From contig NZ_JADZ01000030.1 in assembly GCF_000518645.1 (NCBI RefSeq), positions 1-64,000 on the forward strand: 64,000 nucleotides of DNA. Direction: 5' to 3'. The stretch is from Curvibacter gracilis ATCC BAA-807. GTDB taxonomy: Bacteria; Pseudomonadota; Gammaproteobacteria; Burkholderiales; Burkholderiaceae_C. The notes below the pieces were generated by a model, which saw only the letters and a list, made by a program, of their open reading frames with translations, searched no databases and was not told the origin of the DNA. Both the position numbers and the translations under genes were made by a program. Shown here in pieces: positions 6,251-15,664 of the stretch (position 1 is the stretch's first letter; each line of letters opens with the position of its first letter).

Positions 6251-7725
6251 CAGAAGCCGAAGGCCTGGCGCACCAGGGCGTTCACGCGGGTGTTGTCCAG
6301 CGTGCCCTTGAACGGGGCCTTGCCGGCGCCGGTGGCGAACAGCATCACATCGCCGCCGCCGTGGGTTTCCGAGCCGGCGCTGCCCAGCTGCACGCCCACT
6401 TCCTGCAGGTAGTCCTTGTTGCCCGAGGTGTCGACGTTGCTCAGGTCGTCACGCACCGACTTGCGCGGGCCGCCGCCGTTGCCGAACACCAGGGTGGTGT
6501 AGGGCTTGCCGTCGGCCGCCAGGGCGGTCTGCTTGGTGCGGTTGTTGGTGCTCTTGCCCAGGATGTCGTTGCCCTTGTGCGAGTAGCCGTTGAAGGCCAT
6601 GGTGTGGTCGTGGTCGGCCGTCACCACCACCAGGGTGTTGCTCAGGTCGACCTTGGCCAGCACGGCCTTGATGGCGTCGTCGAAGGCGATGGTGTCGGCC
6701 AGGGCGCGCTTGGCATTGGTGCCGTGCAGGGCGTGGTCGATGCGGCCGCCTTCGACCATCAGGAAGTAGCCGTTGCCGTTCTTCGACAGCACGTCCACCG
6801 CCTTGGTGGCCATCTGGGCCAGGCTGGGTTCCTTGGCCGGATCGCGGTCCAGCTCGTAGGACATGTGGCCTTGCGACAGGGCCTGGTCGAACAGGCCCAG
6901 CAGGCGGCTGTTCGGGGCCGCGTTGAGGCTGGCGAGGTCGCTCACGAAGGTGTAGCCCTGGCCCTGCATCTCGGCCACCAGGTCGCGCCCGTCGGGGCGG
7001 CCCTTGGGCGTGGTGCTGGCGTTGAAGGGGCGCCAGAAGTAGCTGATGCCGCCCAGCATCACGTCCACGCCCTTGCCCAGCGCGGTGTTGAAGCCGGCGC
7101 CGCCGGGCACGGCCTGGCGTGAGATGTGGTACTCGGCATCGCGGTGGCAGATGTGCGAGTAGGTGGCGGCGGGGGTGGCGTGGGTCAGGCGGGCGGTGGT
7201 CACCACGCCGGTGGCCTTGCCGGCGGCAATCGCCTGCTCCAGCAGCGTGGGCACGCTGGCGCCGTTGCCGCTGGCCGGGCAGTTGTTGATGGCGTTGCTC
7301 ACGCTGGGGCTCACGCTGGTGTCGGCACCGGGCTTGATGGCCTGGGTGTTGCCGTCCATGGACAGCACCTCGTTGCGCATCTTCACGCCGGTCATGTAGG
7401 CGGCCATCGACGGGGCGCTGTCGGTGGTCTGCGCGTCCAGCGAGTAGGTCTTGATGCGGGCGGTGCGCGGCAGGGTCTCCATGGTCAGCTGGCCCGACTC
7501 GCCGTATTTGTAGATGCGGCTGGCGGTGACGGTGACCGGGCCCATGCCGTCACCGAGGAAGAAGATCACGTTCTTGGCTTCACCGGCGGCGAAAGCCTGG
7601 CCGGCGCACAGGGCGCCCAGGGTGAGGGCCAGCAGGCGATGGGCAAAGCGCGGGCCACGGGGCAGGGAGAGGTTCAACGGGTTCATGGCAGTGTTTCCAG
7701 ATCTGGGGTGTGTGGCGGCGCTCAT
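6250..7725 (-). CDS. phoA: PhoA-type alkaline phosphatase, second copy, Sec-exported
   Basis: This is a periplasmic phosphomonoesterase of the alkaline phosphatase superfamily. Metal ligands and nucleophile are visible: FFLGDGMG near the start, TDSAPS with the phosphorylated Ser, VEGGRIDHALH, TADHDHT and ETHGGGDV near the end. A cleavable Sec signal (hydrophobic run ending GQAFA) precedes the mature domain. The ATG at 7725 overlaps the previous stop (TGATG); an internal ATG at 7686 would give a more conventional signal peptide, and either is possible. The length of 491 fits the family. It is a paralogue of the gene just upstream, sharing motifs in the same order, but is predicted to be soluble rather than lipid-anchored. 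Confidence 0.92.
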   Translation of the reverse strand: MSAATHPRSGNTAMNPLNLSLPRGPRFAHRLLALTLGALCAGQAFAAGEAKNVIFFLGDGMGPVTVTASRIYKYGESGQLTMETLPRTARIKTYSLDAQTTDSAPSMAAYMTGVKMRNEVLSMDGNTQAIKPGADTSVSPSVSNAINNCPASGNGASVPTLLEQAIAAGKATGVVTTARLTHATPAATYSHICHRDAEYHISRQAVPGGAGFNTALGKGVDVMLGGISYFWRPFNASTTPKGRPDGRDLVAEMQGQGYTFVSDLASLNAAPNSRLLGLFDQALSQGHMSYELDRDPAKEPSLAQMATKAVDVLSKNGNGYFLMVEGGRIDHALHGTNAKRALADTIAFDDAIKAVLAKVDLSNTLVVVTADHDHTMAFNGYSHKGNDILGKSTNNRTKQTALAADGKPYTTLVFGNGGGPRKSVRDDLSNVDTSGNKDYLQEVGVQLGSAGSETHGGGDVMLFATGAGKAPFKGTLDNTRVNALVRQAFGF

Positions 7726-9131
7726 CAGAGGCCCATGGCGTTGCGGATCAGGCCGAACACGGCGGTGTTCTCGATCACGCCGGTGAAGCTATCGGCGCCC
7801 TTGCCGATGGCGCCCAGGAACACGTCGGCGCCGCCGTGGGTCTCGCTGCCGGCGGCCACCGGGATGGTGGCTTCCTGGTGGTAGGTCTTGTCGAACACCT
7901 GGGCGTCGGTCAGGGCGGTGCGGGTGGCCTGGCGGTTTTCACCGTTGCCGAAGCCGATGATGGTGAAGGGATTGCCACCGGTGTCCTTGGACAGCAGGCC
8001 GTCCACATAGCTGCGCAGCAGACCCAGCACGCCAGGGTTGCTGTCCGAGGTCTTGCCGGTGCGGGCGGCATAGCCGTTGAGCACCAGGGTGTGGTCGTGG
8101 TCGGCGGTGACGACGATCAGCGTGTTCTTCAGGCCCGGGTCCAGGGCCTGCATCTTGTCGATGGCGGCCTTGATGGCGTTGTCGAAGGCCACGGTGTCCT
8201 GCAAGGCCTTGCGGGCGGTGGTCTCGTGCAGCGCATGGTCGATGCGCCCGCCTTCCACCATCAGGAACATGCCGTTCTGGTTGCCCTTGAGCTGGTCGAT
8301 GGCGCGGGTGGTCATCTCGACCAGGCTGGGTTCCTTGCTGCTGTCACGGTCCAGGTCGTAGGACATGTGGCTGGACGTGAACAGGCCCAGCAGCTTGCCG
8401 CTGGCGGGCAGGGCGTTGAACTCGGTGCGCGAGCCGGCAAAGCTGTAGCCGGCCTTCTTCATCTCGGCCACCAGGTCGCGGCTGTCGCTGCGGCTGCTGC
8501 CGGTCGTGCCCTTGGGCTGGAAGTGGCGCAGGCCGCCACCGAAGACCACGTCCACGCCGTCACCCAGCGCGGTGTTGAAGCCGCTGCCACCAGGCACCAT
8601 CTGGGCGGCGATGGCGTTTTCGCCGTCGCGGTGGCAGATGTGCGAGTAGGTGGCGGCCGGGGTGGCGTGGGTGATGCGGGTGGTGGTGACCACCCCTGTG
8701 GCCAGGCCCTTGGATTTGGCGATCTCCAGCAGCGTGGGCACGCTGCTGCCATTGCCGCTGGTGGGGCAGGTGCTGTCGGCACCCGACACGTAGTCGGCGA
8801 AACTGGTCTTGTTGTAGGCCGAGGTGTCCGGGCTCATCGAGATGACTTCGTTGTTCATCTTCACGCCGGTCATGTAGGCCGACATCGAGGGGGCGCTGTC
8901 GGTGACCTGGGCATCGGCCGAGTAGGTCTTGACGAAGGCGCTTTCGGGCAGGGTGTCGATGGTCAGGCTGCCGTCTTCGCCGGCGGCATAGATGCGGGCG
9001 GCGGTCAGGGTGGTCAGGCCCATGCCGTCGCCGAGAAAGAACAGCACGTTCTTGGGCGGGGTGCTGCTGCTGCCGCCGCAGGCCGTCAGGGTGGCCACCG
9101 CCAGGGTGGACGCAATCAACCAGGATTTCAT
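7725..9131 (-). CDS. phoA: PhoA-type alkaline phosphatase, first copy, lipoprotein
   Basis: The 468-residue protein opens the operon. Residues 1-18 form a lipoprotein signal with lipobox LTAC (Cys18), then a Gly/Ser linker. Catalytic motifs are complete: FFLGDGMG, VTDSAPS (nucleophile Ser), VEGGRIDHALH, TADHDHT and ETHGGADV. It should hydrolyse phosphomonoesters at the envelope, using two zinc ions and one magnesium ion as in family relatives. GGAG precedes the ATG at 9131 by seven bases. A Pho box lies 50-70 bases upstream. The stop codon overlaps the start of the second phosphatase by one base. Confidence 0.93.
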   Translation of the reverse strand: MKSWLIASTLAVATLTACGGSSSTPPKNVLFFLGDGMGLTTLTAARIYAAGEDGSLTIDTLPESAFVKTYSADAQVTDSAPSMSAYMTGVKMNNEVISMSPDTSAYNKTSFADYVSGADSTCPTSGNGSSVPTLLEIAKSKGLATGVVTTTRITHATPAATYSHICHRDGENAIAAQMVPGGSGFNTALGDGVDVVFGGGLRHFQPKGTTGSSRSDSRDLVAEMKKAGYSFAGSRTEFNALPASGKLLGLFTSSHMSYDLDRDSSKEPSLVEMTTRAIDQLKGNQNGMFLMVEGGRIDHALHETTARKALQDTVAFDNAIKAAIDKMQALDPGLKNTLIVVTADHDHTLVLNGYAARTGKTSDSNPGVLGLLRSYVDGLLSKDTGGNPFTIIGFGNGENRQATRTALTDAQVFDKTYHQEATIPVAAGSETHGGADVFLGAIGKGADSFTGVIENTAVFGLIRNAMGL

Positions 9132-9167
9132 GAGGTACTCCGCAAGGGGCTTTACAAAGCCTTTAAA

Positions 9168-9199
9168 TTTGTAACTTCTTCATGAAAGCCTCGTGACAA
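9168..9199 (-). promoter_or_regulatory. Putative Pho box and -10 for the phosphatase operon
   Basis: Read on the minus strand, TTGTCAC (9199-9193), GAGG, CTTTCAT (9188-9182) is a 7-4-7 direct repeat close to the PhoB consensus. TACAAA (9173-9168) follows at the spacing of a -10. The architecture matches the site before phoX, which strengthens both calls. Confidence 0.6.
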
Positions 9200-9276
9200 C
9201 CTTGGGCGGTGCGGTGGTATTCGGTGAATCCAGGAGCATCGGCATCATTTTGATGATTGCTGACTCTTTTCTGATT

Positions 9277-9305
9277 TTGAAAAGATCTTTCTTTTTCGAT
9301 CAAAT
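9277..9305 (+). promoter_or_regulatory. Candidate sigma-70 promoter in the 9132-9474 gap
   Basis: TTGAAA (9277-9282) and TCAAAT (9300-9305) are separated by 17 bases in an AT-rich island (about 9230-9400) that stands out from the GC-rich surroundings. It would drive the oxidoreductase gene at 9475 with a leader of about 160 bases. The gap otherwise holds only the Pho box region of the divergent operon. Confidence 0.35.
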
Positions 9306-9474
9306 TTAGAAAGGTATTGAATTTTCAAAGCCTTTCCTGGGCACTATTCGCAAAGACTTATCAGGGCAGGCCGCATACACTTTCCCGAGCCGGCGGTCGC
9401 GTTTATTACCGCCTGTCACCCACTGACAAATTCCCGCCCAGGGCCGCCCGAGTCGGCCCGCCAGGAGACAAGCC

Positions 9475-12400
9475 ATGAATGCCCCTTTGCCCGAACACAT
9501 CCGCCGTGCGCTCGAAACCGTGACGCTGGATGACAAGTACAGCCTCGACTACGGTCGGGCCTTCATGAGCGGGGTGCAGGCCCTGGTCAAGCTGCCCATG
9601 CTGCAGCGCCTGCGCGATGCCCAGTTGGGCAAGAACACCGCGGGCTTCATCAGTGGCTACCGGGGCTCGCCCCTGGGGGGTTACGACCAGGCCCTGGTCA
9701 AGGCCAGCCCCTACCTGAAGGCGCAGAACATCGTGTTCCAGCCGGGGGTCAATGAAGAGCTGGCCGCCACCGCGCTGTGGGGCACCCAGCAACTGGGGTT
9801 TGCCCCGCCCGGCACGCAGAAGTTCGACGGCGTGTTCGGCATCTGGTACGGCAAGGGCCCGGGGGTGGACCGCTGCTCCGACGTCTTCAAGCACGCCAAC
9901 ATGGCAGGCACCACGCCCTGGGGGGGCGTGATCGCGGTGGCCGGTGACGACCACATCTCGAAAAGCTCCACCGCCGCCCACCAGAGCGACCACATCTTCA
10001 AGGCCTGTGGCTTTCCGGTGTTCTTCCCGTCCACGGTGCAGGAAATCCTGGACCTGGGCCTGCATGCCTTTGCCCTGAGCCGCTACGCCGGCGTGTGGTC
10101 GGGCCTGAAGACCATCCAGGAGATCGTCGAGTCGAGCGCCACCGCCATGATCGACCCGGACCGGGTGCAGATCCAGATCCCCACCGACTTCGAGATGCCC
10201 CCGGGCGGCGTGCACATCCGCTGGCCCGACCATGCACTGGACCAGGAAGCGCGCCTGTTCGACACCAAGTGGTACGCCGCCCTGGCCTACATCCGCGCCA
10301 ACCGCCTCAACTACACCGCCGTGCAGGGAGCCAACGACCGCCTGGGCATCATGGCCAGCGGCAAGGCCTGGAACGACACCCGCCAGGCCCTGCTGGACCT
10401 GGGGCTGGACGACAACGCCTGCCGCGCGCTCGGCATCCGCCTGCACAAGGTGGGCGTGGTGTGGCCGCTGGAGGCCCAGCTCACGCGTGAATTCGCCACC
10501 GGCCTGCAGGAGATCCTGGTGGTCGAGGAAAAGCGCCAGGTCATCGAATACCAGCTCAAGGAGGAGCTGTACAACTGGCGGCCCGATGTGCGCCCCAACG
10601 TGGTGGGCAAGTTCGACGAGGGCGAGGGTGATTTCAGCGGCGGCGAGTGGGCCCGCCCCAACCCCACGGCCAACACCTTGCTGCGCGCCAATGCCGACCT
10701 GACCCCGGCCCTGATCGCCCGCGCCATCGCCAAGCGCCTGCGCCGCCTGGGCCTGCTGCCCGTCGGCGCCGACCTAACGGCACGCATCGACGCCCAGCTG
10801 GCCATCCTGGAAGCCAAGCAGAGCGCCTTGAACGTGATCGAGGTGGCGGGCGTCAAGGGCGCCGACCGCCAACCCTGGTTCTGCTCGGGCTGCCCGCACA
10901 ACACCAGCACCGTGGTGCCCGAGGGCTCGCGCGCCATGGCCGGCATCGGCTGCCACTTCATGGCCACCTGGATGGACCGCGCCACTGTCGGCTTCACCCA
11001 GATGGGTGGCGAGGGCGTGCCCTGGACGGGCCAGCAGCCCTTCAGCACCGAAAAGCATGTGTTCGCCAACCTGGGCGACGGCACCTACTTCCACAGCGGC
11101 CTGTTGGCGGTGCGCCAGAGCATCGCGGCCGGCGTCAACATCACCTACAAGATCCTCTACAACGATGCGGTGGCCATGACCGGTGGCCAGCAGGTGGGCG
11201 AGCGCCCCGAGGGCCACTCGGTGATCCAGATCGCCCAGAGCATGCGCGCCGAAGGGGCGCAGAAGATCACCATCGTCACCGACGAGCCCGAGAAATACGA
11301 GGGCGTGCAGGGCCTGCCTGCGGGCATCGCCATCCAGCACCGCGACACCCTGGACGCGGTGCAGCGCGAGTTCCGCGAGCTCAGCGGCACCACCGTCATC
11401 ATCTACGACCAGACCTGCGCCACCGAAAAGCGCCGGCGCCGCAAGCGCGGCAGCCTGGTCGATCCGGCCAAGCGCGTGGTCATCAACGAGCTGGTCTGCG
11501 AAGGGTGTGGCGACTGCGGCGTTCAGTCCAACTGCCTGAGCGTGGAGCCGCTGGAGACCGAGTTCGGCCGCAAGCGCACCATCAACCAGAGCAGCTGCAA
11601 CAAGGACACCTCCTGCCTCAAGGGCTTCTGCCCCAGCCTGATCACGGTGGAGGGCGGCCAACTCAAGAAGAAGGCCAAGGGCCAGGCCCCGTCGCCGTTC
11701 GAACTGGCCCAACTGCCCCAGCCGGCGCTGCCCACCCTGACGCCTGAGCACGGTGGCGTGTGGGGCATCGTGGTGGCCGGCGTGGGCGGCACCGGGGTCA
11801 TCACCATCGGGCAGTTGCTGGGCGTGGCCGCCCACCTGGAGGGTAAGGGCATCGTCACCCAGGATGCGGCCGGTCTGGCCCAGAAGGGCGGCGCCACCTG
11901 GAGCCATGTGCTGATCGGCGAGCGTCAGGACGACATCCGCACCACCCGGGTGGGCATGGCCGCGGCCGACCTGATCCTGGGCTGCGACCCCCTGGTGGCC
12001 GCCGGCAAGGAAACCCTGATGCGCATGCGCGAGGGCCGCACCCATGTGGCGCTCAACTCGCACAGCACGCCCACCGCGGCCTTTGTGCGCAACACCGACT
12101 GGCAGAACCCGGCCGAGGCCTGCGCCGCGCAGATTGCGCGGGCGGTGGGCGAGGGCCTAGGCGCCTTCGACGCCGAAACCCTGGCCACCCGCATGATGGG
12201 CGACAGCCTGTATGTGAACCCCATGATCCTGGGCTATGCCTGGCAGCGCGGCTGGATTCCGCTCGGCCTGGCTTCCCTGACCCGCGCCATCGAGCTCAAC
12301 GCGGTGGCGGTCGAGGCCAACAAGACCGCCTTCCACTGGGGCCGTCTGGCCGCGCACGACCCGGCGCTGGTGCGCCAGGTGCTGGCGCCCAGCCAGGTGG

Positions 12401-13068
12401 TGCAGTTCAAGCCCCGCGAGACGGTCGAGTCGCTGGTGGCACGCCGGGTCGAATTTTTGACCGCCTACCAGAACGCCGCCTATGCCGAGCGCTACCGCGC
12501 CCTGGTGGGCCGGGTGCAGCAGGCCGAGGCGTCCCTGGGCAAGACCGCGCTGAGCGAGGCCGTGGCCCGCCAGGCCTTCAAGCTGATGGCCTACAAGGAC
12601 GAGTACGAGGTGGCCCGCCTGCACAGCGATCCGGCCTTCCTGGCCCGCATCGGCGAGCAGTTCGAGGGCGACTACAAGCTCCACTACCACCTGGCGCCCC
12701 CCTTGTTCGCCAAGAAGGACGCCAAGGGCCACCTGGTCAAACAGACCTTCGGGCCGGCCATGCTCACCGGCTTCCGCCTGTTGGCCCGGCTCAAGGGCTT
12801 GCGCGGCACGGCCTTGGACGTGTTCGGTCGCACCGAAGAGCGCCGCACCGAGCGCGCCCTGATCGCCGAGTACCAGGCGCTGGTGGAGGAGCTGTGCGCC
12901 GGCCTGAGCGCCGAGCGCCATGCCCTGGCGCTGGATCTGGCCCAGGTGCCCGAGCAGATCAAGGGCTATGGCCACGTGAAGGAGCGCAACCTGGCGGCGG
13001 CGCGTCAGCGCTGGAATCAGTTGCTGGCCGAATGGCGCCTGGGCCGCCCTGCCGCCAAGGCGGCTTGA
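9475..13068 (+). CDS. Indolepyruvate ferredoxin oxidoreductase, fused alpha-beta form
   Basis: The 1197-residue enzyme belongs to the 2-oxoacid:ferredoxin oxidoreductase superfamily. Its best-known members oxidatively decarboxylate aryl pyruvates from aromatic amino-acid breakdown to acyl-CoA, passing electrons to ferredoxin. An N-terminal pyrimidine-binding domain comes first. The thiamine-pyrophosphate domain is near residues 465-590 (GCPHNTST, GIGCHF, NLGDGTYFHSG). A cysteine cluster at about 674-690 (CEGCGDCG) supports a 4Fe-4S centre. The gamma-type domain begins near 764 (VAGVGGTGVITIGQLL). A clear AGGAGA precedes the ATG. The single-chain form is usual in Betaproteobacteria. It stands alone, and the substrate is inferred. 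Confidence 0.92.
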   Translation: MNAPLPEHIRRALETVTLDDKYSLDYGRAFMSGVQALVKLPMLQRLRDAQLGKNTAGFISGYRGSPLGGYDQALVKASPYLKAQNIVFQPGVNEELAATALWGTQQLGFAPPGTQKFDGVFGIWYGKGPGVDRCSDVFKHANMAGTTPWGGVIAVAGDDHISKSSTAAHQSDHIFKACGFPVFFPSTVQEILDLGLHAFALSRYAGVWSGLKTIQEIVESSATAMIDPDRVQIQIPTDFEMPPGGVHIRWPDHALDQEARLFDTKWYAALAYIRANRLNYTAVQGANDRLGIMASGKAWNDTRQALLDLGLDDNACRALGIRLHKVGVVWPLEAQLTREFATGLQEILVVEEKRQVIEYQLKEELYNWRPDVRPNVVGKFDEGEGDFSGGEWARPNPTANTLLRANADLTPALIARAIAKRLRRLGLLPVGADLTARIDAQLAILEAKQSALNVIEVAGVKGADRQPWFCSGCPHNTSTVVPEGSRAMAGIGCHFMATWMDRATVGFTQMGGEGVPWTGQQPFSTEKHVFANLGDGTYFHSGLLAVRQSIAAGVNITYKILYNDAVAMTGGQQVGERPEGHSVIQIAQSMRAEGAQKITIVTDEPEKYEGVQGLPAGIAIQHRDTLDAVQREFRELSGTTVIIYDQTCATEKRRRRKRGSLVDPAKRVVINELVCEGCGDCGVQSNCLSVEPLETEFGRKRTINQSSCNKDTSCLKGFCPSLITVEGGQLKKKAKGQAPSPFELAQLPQPALPTLTPEHGGVWGIVVAGVGGTGVITIGQLLGVAAHLEGKGIVTQDAAGLAQKGGATWSHVLIGERQDDIRTTRVGMAAADLILGCDPLVAAGKETLMRMREGRTHVALNSHSTPTAAFVRNTDWQNPAEACAAQIARAVGEGLGAFDAETLATRMMGDSLYVNPMILGYAWQRGWIPLGLASLTRAIELNAVAVEANKTAFHWGRLAAHDPALVRQVLAPSQVVQFKPRETVESLVARRVEFLTAYQNAAYAERYRALVGRVQQAEASLGKTALSEAVARQAFKLMAYKDEYEVARLHSDPAFLARIGEQFEGDYKLHYHLAPPLFAKKDAKGHLVKQTFGPAMLTGFRLLARLKGLRGTALDVFGRTEERRTERALIAEYQALVEELCAGLSAERHALALDLAQVPEQIKGYGHVKERNLAAARQRWNQLLAEWRLGRPAAKAA

Positions 13069-13190
13069 TCGGCCTGATGCCTCTTGCGGACAGGACGGGG
13101 CACCGGCCCTGCCCAGCCCCGGCTGAAAGGCCCTCGGCCGGCCTCGGCTTTGCCCGGGCCGGCCCCTTTGTGGGGGCATTGGACCCTTGA

Positions 13191-13218
13191 TTGCCGCCGC
13201 AGCGGCCCGACATACAAT
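13191..13218 (+). promoter_or_regulatory. Candidate promoter for yajC-secD-secF
   Basis: TTGCCG (13191-13196) and TACAAT (13213-13218) are spaced 16 bases apart and lie about 80 bases before the yajC start. The rest of the gap from 13069 is GC-rich without a gene; I found no tgt or queA, which often precede yajC. Confidence 0.45.
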
Positions 13219-13296
13219 CTTGCCAGCACCCGCCTGCCCGCCTTGCTGCGGTCAGCCTGCGGGCTTTCCTATTTGTTACCCCCTGTGGAGTCTTCA

Positions 13297-13632
13297 GTGT
13301 TCATTTCTTCCGCTTTTGCCCAGACTGCCCCCGCTGCTGCCGCCGGTGGTGGCGACATCATGTCGTCGCTGACCAGCATGCTGCCTCTGGTGCTGATGTT
13401 CGTGGTGCTGTACTTCGTGATGATCCGCCCCCAGATGAAGCGCCAGAAGGAACACCGCGCCATGATCGACGCGCTGGCCAAGGGCGACGAGGTGGTGACC
13501 TCGGGCGGCCTGCTGGGCAAGGTGTCCAAGATGGGCGAAACCCATCTGAGCCTGGAAGTGGCCGCCGGCGTTGAAGTGCAGATCCAGCGCAGCGCCGTGG
13601 TGCAGGTCTTGCCCAAGGGCTCGGTGAAGTAA
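13297..13632 (+). CDS. yajC: Sec translocase accessory subunit YajC
   Basis: YajC is a small single-pass inner-membrane protein that associates with SecDF and the SecYEG channel. The 111-residue product begins at GTG 13297, seven bases after GGAG; longer in-frame extensions lack support. After a short Ala/Gly-rich start, the membrane helix (about 25-42, MLPLVLMFVVLYFVMI) is followed by RPQMKRQKEH. The conserved cytoplasmic domain with GDEVVTSGGLLGKV comes next. It is first in the yajC-secD-secF order seen across proteobacteria. Confidence 0.95.
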   Translation: MFISSAFAQTAPAAAAGGGDIMSSLTSMLPLVLMFVVLYFVMIRPQMKRQKEHRAMIDALAKGDEVVTSGGLLGKVSKMGETHLSLEVAAGVEVQIQRSAVVQVLPKGSVK

Positions 13633-13715
13633 GTCTCACCGTGCGATTCCGGCAGTGGCCCGGCCCCGGGTGGGCGGTCACTGCGTCTCTTCATTAGTCA
13701 GGTACCAGCGCGATC

Positions 13716-15602
13716 ATGAACCGTTATCCGGTCTGGAAGTACGCGATCATCTTGATCGTGTCGCTCTTTGGGGTGCTCTACACCCTGCCCAATTTCTTTG
13801 GCGAGTCGCCCGCGGTGCAGGTGTCTTCGGGCAAGGCCACCCTCAAGCTGGATGCCTCCATGCTCAAGCGGGTGGATGAGGTGCTTGGTGCGGCCGGCCT
13901 GAAGGCCGAGGCCACCAGCTTTGACGGCAACTCCGTCAAGGCCCGCTTCAACACCACCGACGATCAGCTCAAGGCCAAGGATGCGCTGCAGCACGCCCTG
14001 GTGCCCGATGCCAGTGACCCATCCTATGTGGTGGCGCTGAACCTGCTGTCGAGCACGCCCGAATGGCTGCGTGCCGTGCGCGCGGCCCCGATGTACCTGG
14101 GCCTGGACCTGCGCGGTGGCGTGCACTTCATGCTGCAGGTCGACATGGAGGCGGCGCTGACCAAGAAGGCCGAATCCCTGTCGGGCGACATCCGAACCCT
14201 GCTGCGCGAGAAGAACGTGCGCCACGGCGGCATCTCCCGCAACGGCCAGACGGTCGAGGTGCGCGCCCGCGACACCCAGACCCTGCAGGCCGCCCGTGCC
14301 GTGATCGCCGACCAACTGCCTGAGCTGCAGATGGTCGAGTCGCCCGATGGCAGCGATTTCAAGTTGACCGCCACCCTCAAGCCCGAGGCCGCCCGCAAGG
14401 TGCAGGAGATGGCGCTCAAGCAGAACATCACCACCCTGCACAACCGGATCAATGAGCTGGGGGTGTCCGAGCCGGTGATCCAGCAGCAGGGCCAGGACCG
14501 CATCGTGGTGCAGTTGCCCGGCGTGCAGGACACAGCCAAGGCCAAGGACATCCTGGGCCGCACCGCCACCCTGGAAGTGCGCATGGTCGACGAAAGCTCC
14601 GACGCGGGCGCCGCCGCCATCGGCCGCGGCCCGGTGCCTTTCGGCAGCGAGCGCTACCCCGACCGCAACGGCCAGGCCCTGGTGGTCAAGAAGCAGGTGG
14701 TGCTGACCGGTGAGAACCTCACCGACGCCCAGCCCGGCTTCGAGAGCCAGACCCAGGAGCCCACCGTCAACCTGACGCTGGACGCCAAGGGCTCGCGCAT
14801 CTTCAAGGACGTCACGCGTGAGAACGTGGGCAAGCGCATGGCCATCATCCTGTTCGAAAAGGGCAAGGGTGAGATCGTGACCGCGCCGGTGATCCGCTCC
14901 GAAATCGGGGGCGGCCGGGTGCAGATCTCGGGCCGCATGACCGCCATGGAGGCCACCGACACCTCGCTGCTGCTGCGTGCCGGTTCGCTGGCGGCCCCGA
15001 TGGAGATCATCGAAGAGCTGACCATCGGCCCCACGCTGGGGGCGGAGAACATCGCCAAGGGCTTTCACAGCGTGACCTGGGGTTTCCTGGTCATCGTGGC
15101 CTTCATGTGCCTGTACTACATGATGTTCGGCGTGTTCTCCTGCCTGGCCCTGGGCCTGAACCTGCTGCTGCTGGTGGCGGTGCTGTCGATGATGCAGGCC
15201 ACCCTGACCCTGCCGGGCATTGCGGCCATGGCGCTGGCGCTGGGCATGGCCATCGACTCCAACGTGCTGATCAACGAGCGCGTGCGTGAAGAGCTGCGCA
15301 GCGGCGCCTCGCCGCAGGCGGCCATCCATGCCGGTTACGACCGTGCCTGGGCCACCATCCTGGACTCCAACATCTCCACGCTGATCGTGGGCCTGGCCCT
15401 GCTGGCCTTCGGCTCGGGCCCGGTGCGGGGCTTTGCCGTGGTGCACTGCATCGGCATCCTGACCTCGATGTTCTCGGCCGTGTTCTTCTCACGTGGCCTG
15501 GTCAACCTCTGGTATGGCCGCAAGAAGAAGCTCAAGTCCGTGGCCATTGGCACGGTGTGGCGCCCTGATGGCGACGGCACGGCCGTGGCCAAGGCCGATT
15601 GA
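13716..15602 (+). CDS. secD: Protein translocase subunit SecD
   Basis: SecD works with SecF to pull secreted proteins out of the SecYEG channel on the periplasmic side, using proton motive force. The 628-residue product has an N-terminal membrane helix (residues 8-27) and a large periplasmic P1 domain with the GLDLRGGVHF signature. A C-terminal block of five helices (about 455-610) carries GIAAMALALGMAIDSNVLINERVREE, the helix-4 region with the conserved Asp used in proton transfer. An 83-base gap separates it from yajC. Confidence 0.97.
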   Translation: MNRYPVWKYAIILIVSLFGVLYTLPNFFGESPAVQVSSGKATLKLDASMLKRVDEVLGAAGLKAEATSFDGNSVKARFNTTDDQLKAKDALQHALVPDASDPSYVVALNLLSSTPEWLRAVRAAPMYLGLDLRGGVHFMLQVDMEAALTKKAESLSGDIRTLLREKNVRHGGISRNGQTVEVRARDTQTLQAARAVIADQLPELQMVESPDGSDFKLTATLKPEAARKVQEMALKQNITTLHNRINELGVSEPVIQQQGQDRIVVQLPGVQDTAKAKDILGRTATLEVRMVDESSDAGAAAIGRGPVPFGSERYPDRNGQALVVKKQVVLTGENLTDAQPGFESQTQEPTVNLTLDAKGSRIFKDVTRENVGKRMAIILFEKGKGEIVTAPVIRSEIGGGRVQISGRMTAMEATDTSLLLRAGSLAAPMEIIEELTIGPTLGAENIAKGFHSVTWGFLVIVAFMCLYYMMFGVFSCLALGLNLLLLVAVLSMMQATLTLPGIAAMALALGMAIDSNVLINERVREELRSGASPQAAIHAGYDRAWATILDSNISTLIVGLALLAFGSGPVRGFAVVHCIGILTSMFSAVFFSRGLVNLWYGRKKKLKSVAIGTVWRPDGDGTAVAKAD

Positions 15603-15664
15603 GCCCGCAAGACTGATGAACGGCCAGCCCCGCTGTCGGGGACTGGCCCAGCAAGGACAAAGCG

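Noticed and set aside
10774-12063. Open leftward frame of about 429 codons within the indolepyruvate oxidoreductase gene
   Set aside because: Antisense shadow; the sense strand has continuous family motifs including the cysteine cluster.
13069-13296. tRNA or small RNA gene before yajC
   Set aside because: GC-rich inverted segments are present, but no cloverleaf or TTCGANTC-type T-loop was found.
13698-15446. Open leftward frame of about 580 codons opposite secD
   Set aside because: The secD motifs on the other strand are decisive. The antisense product is His/Gln/Gly-rich with no signal, domain or ribosome site.
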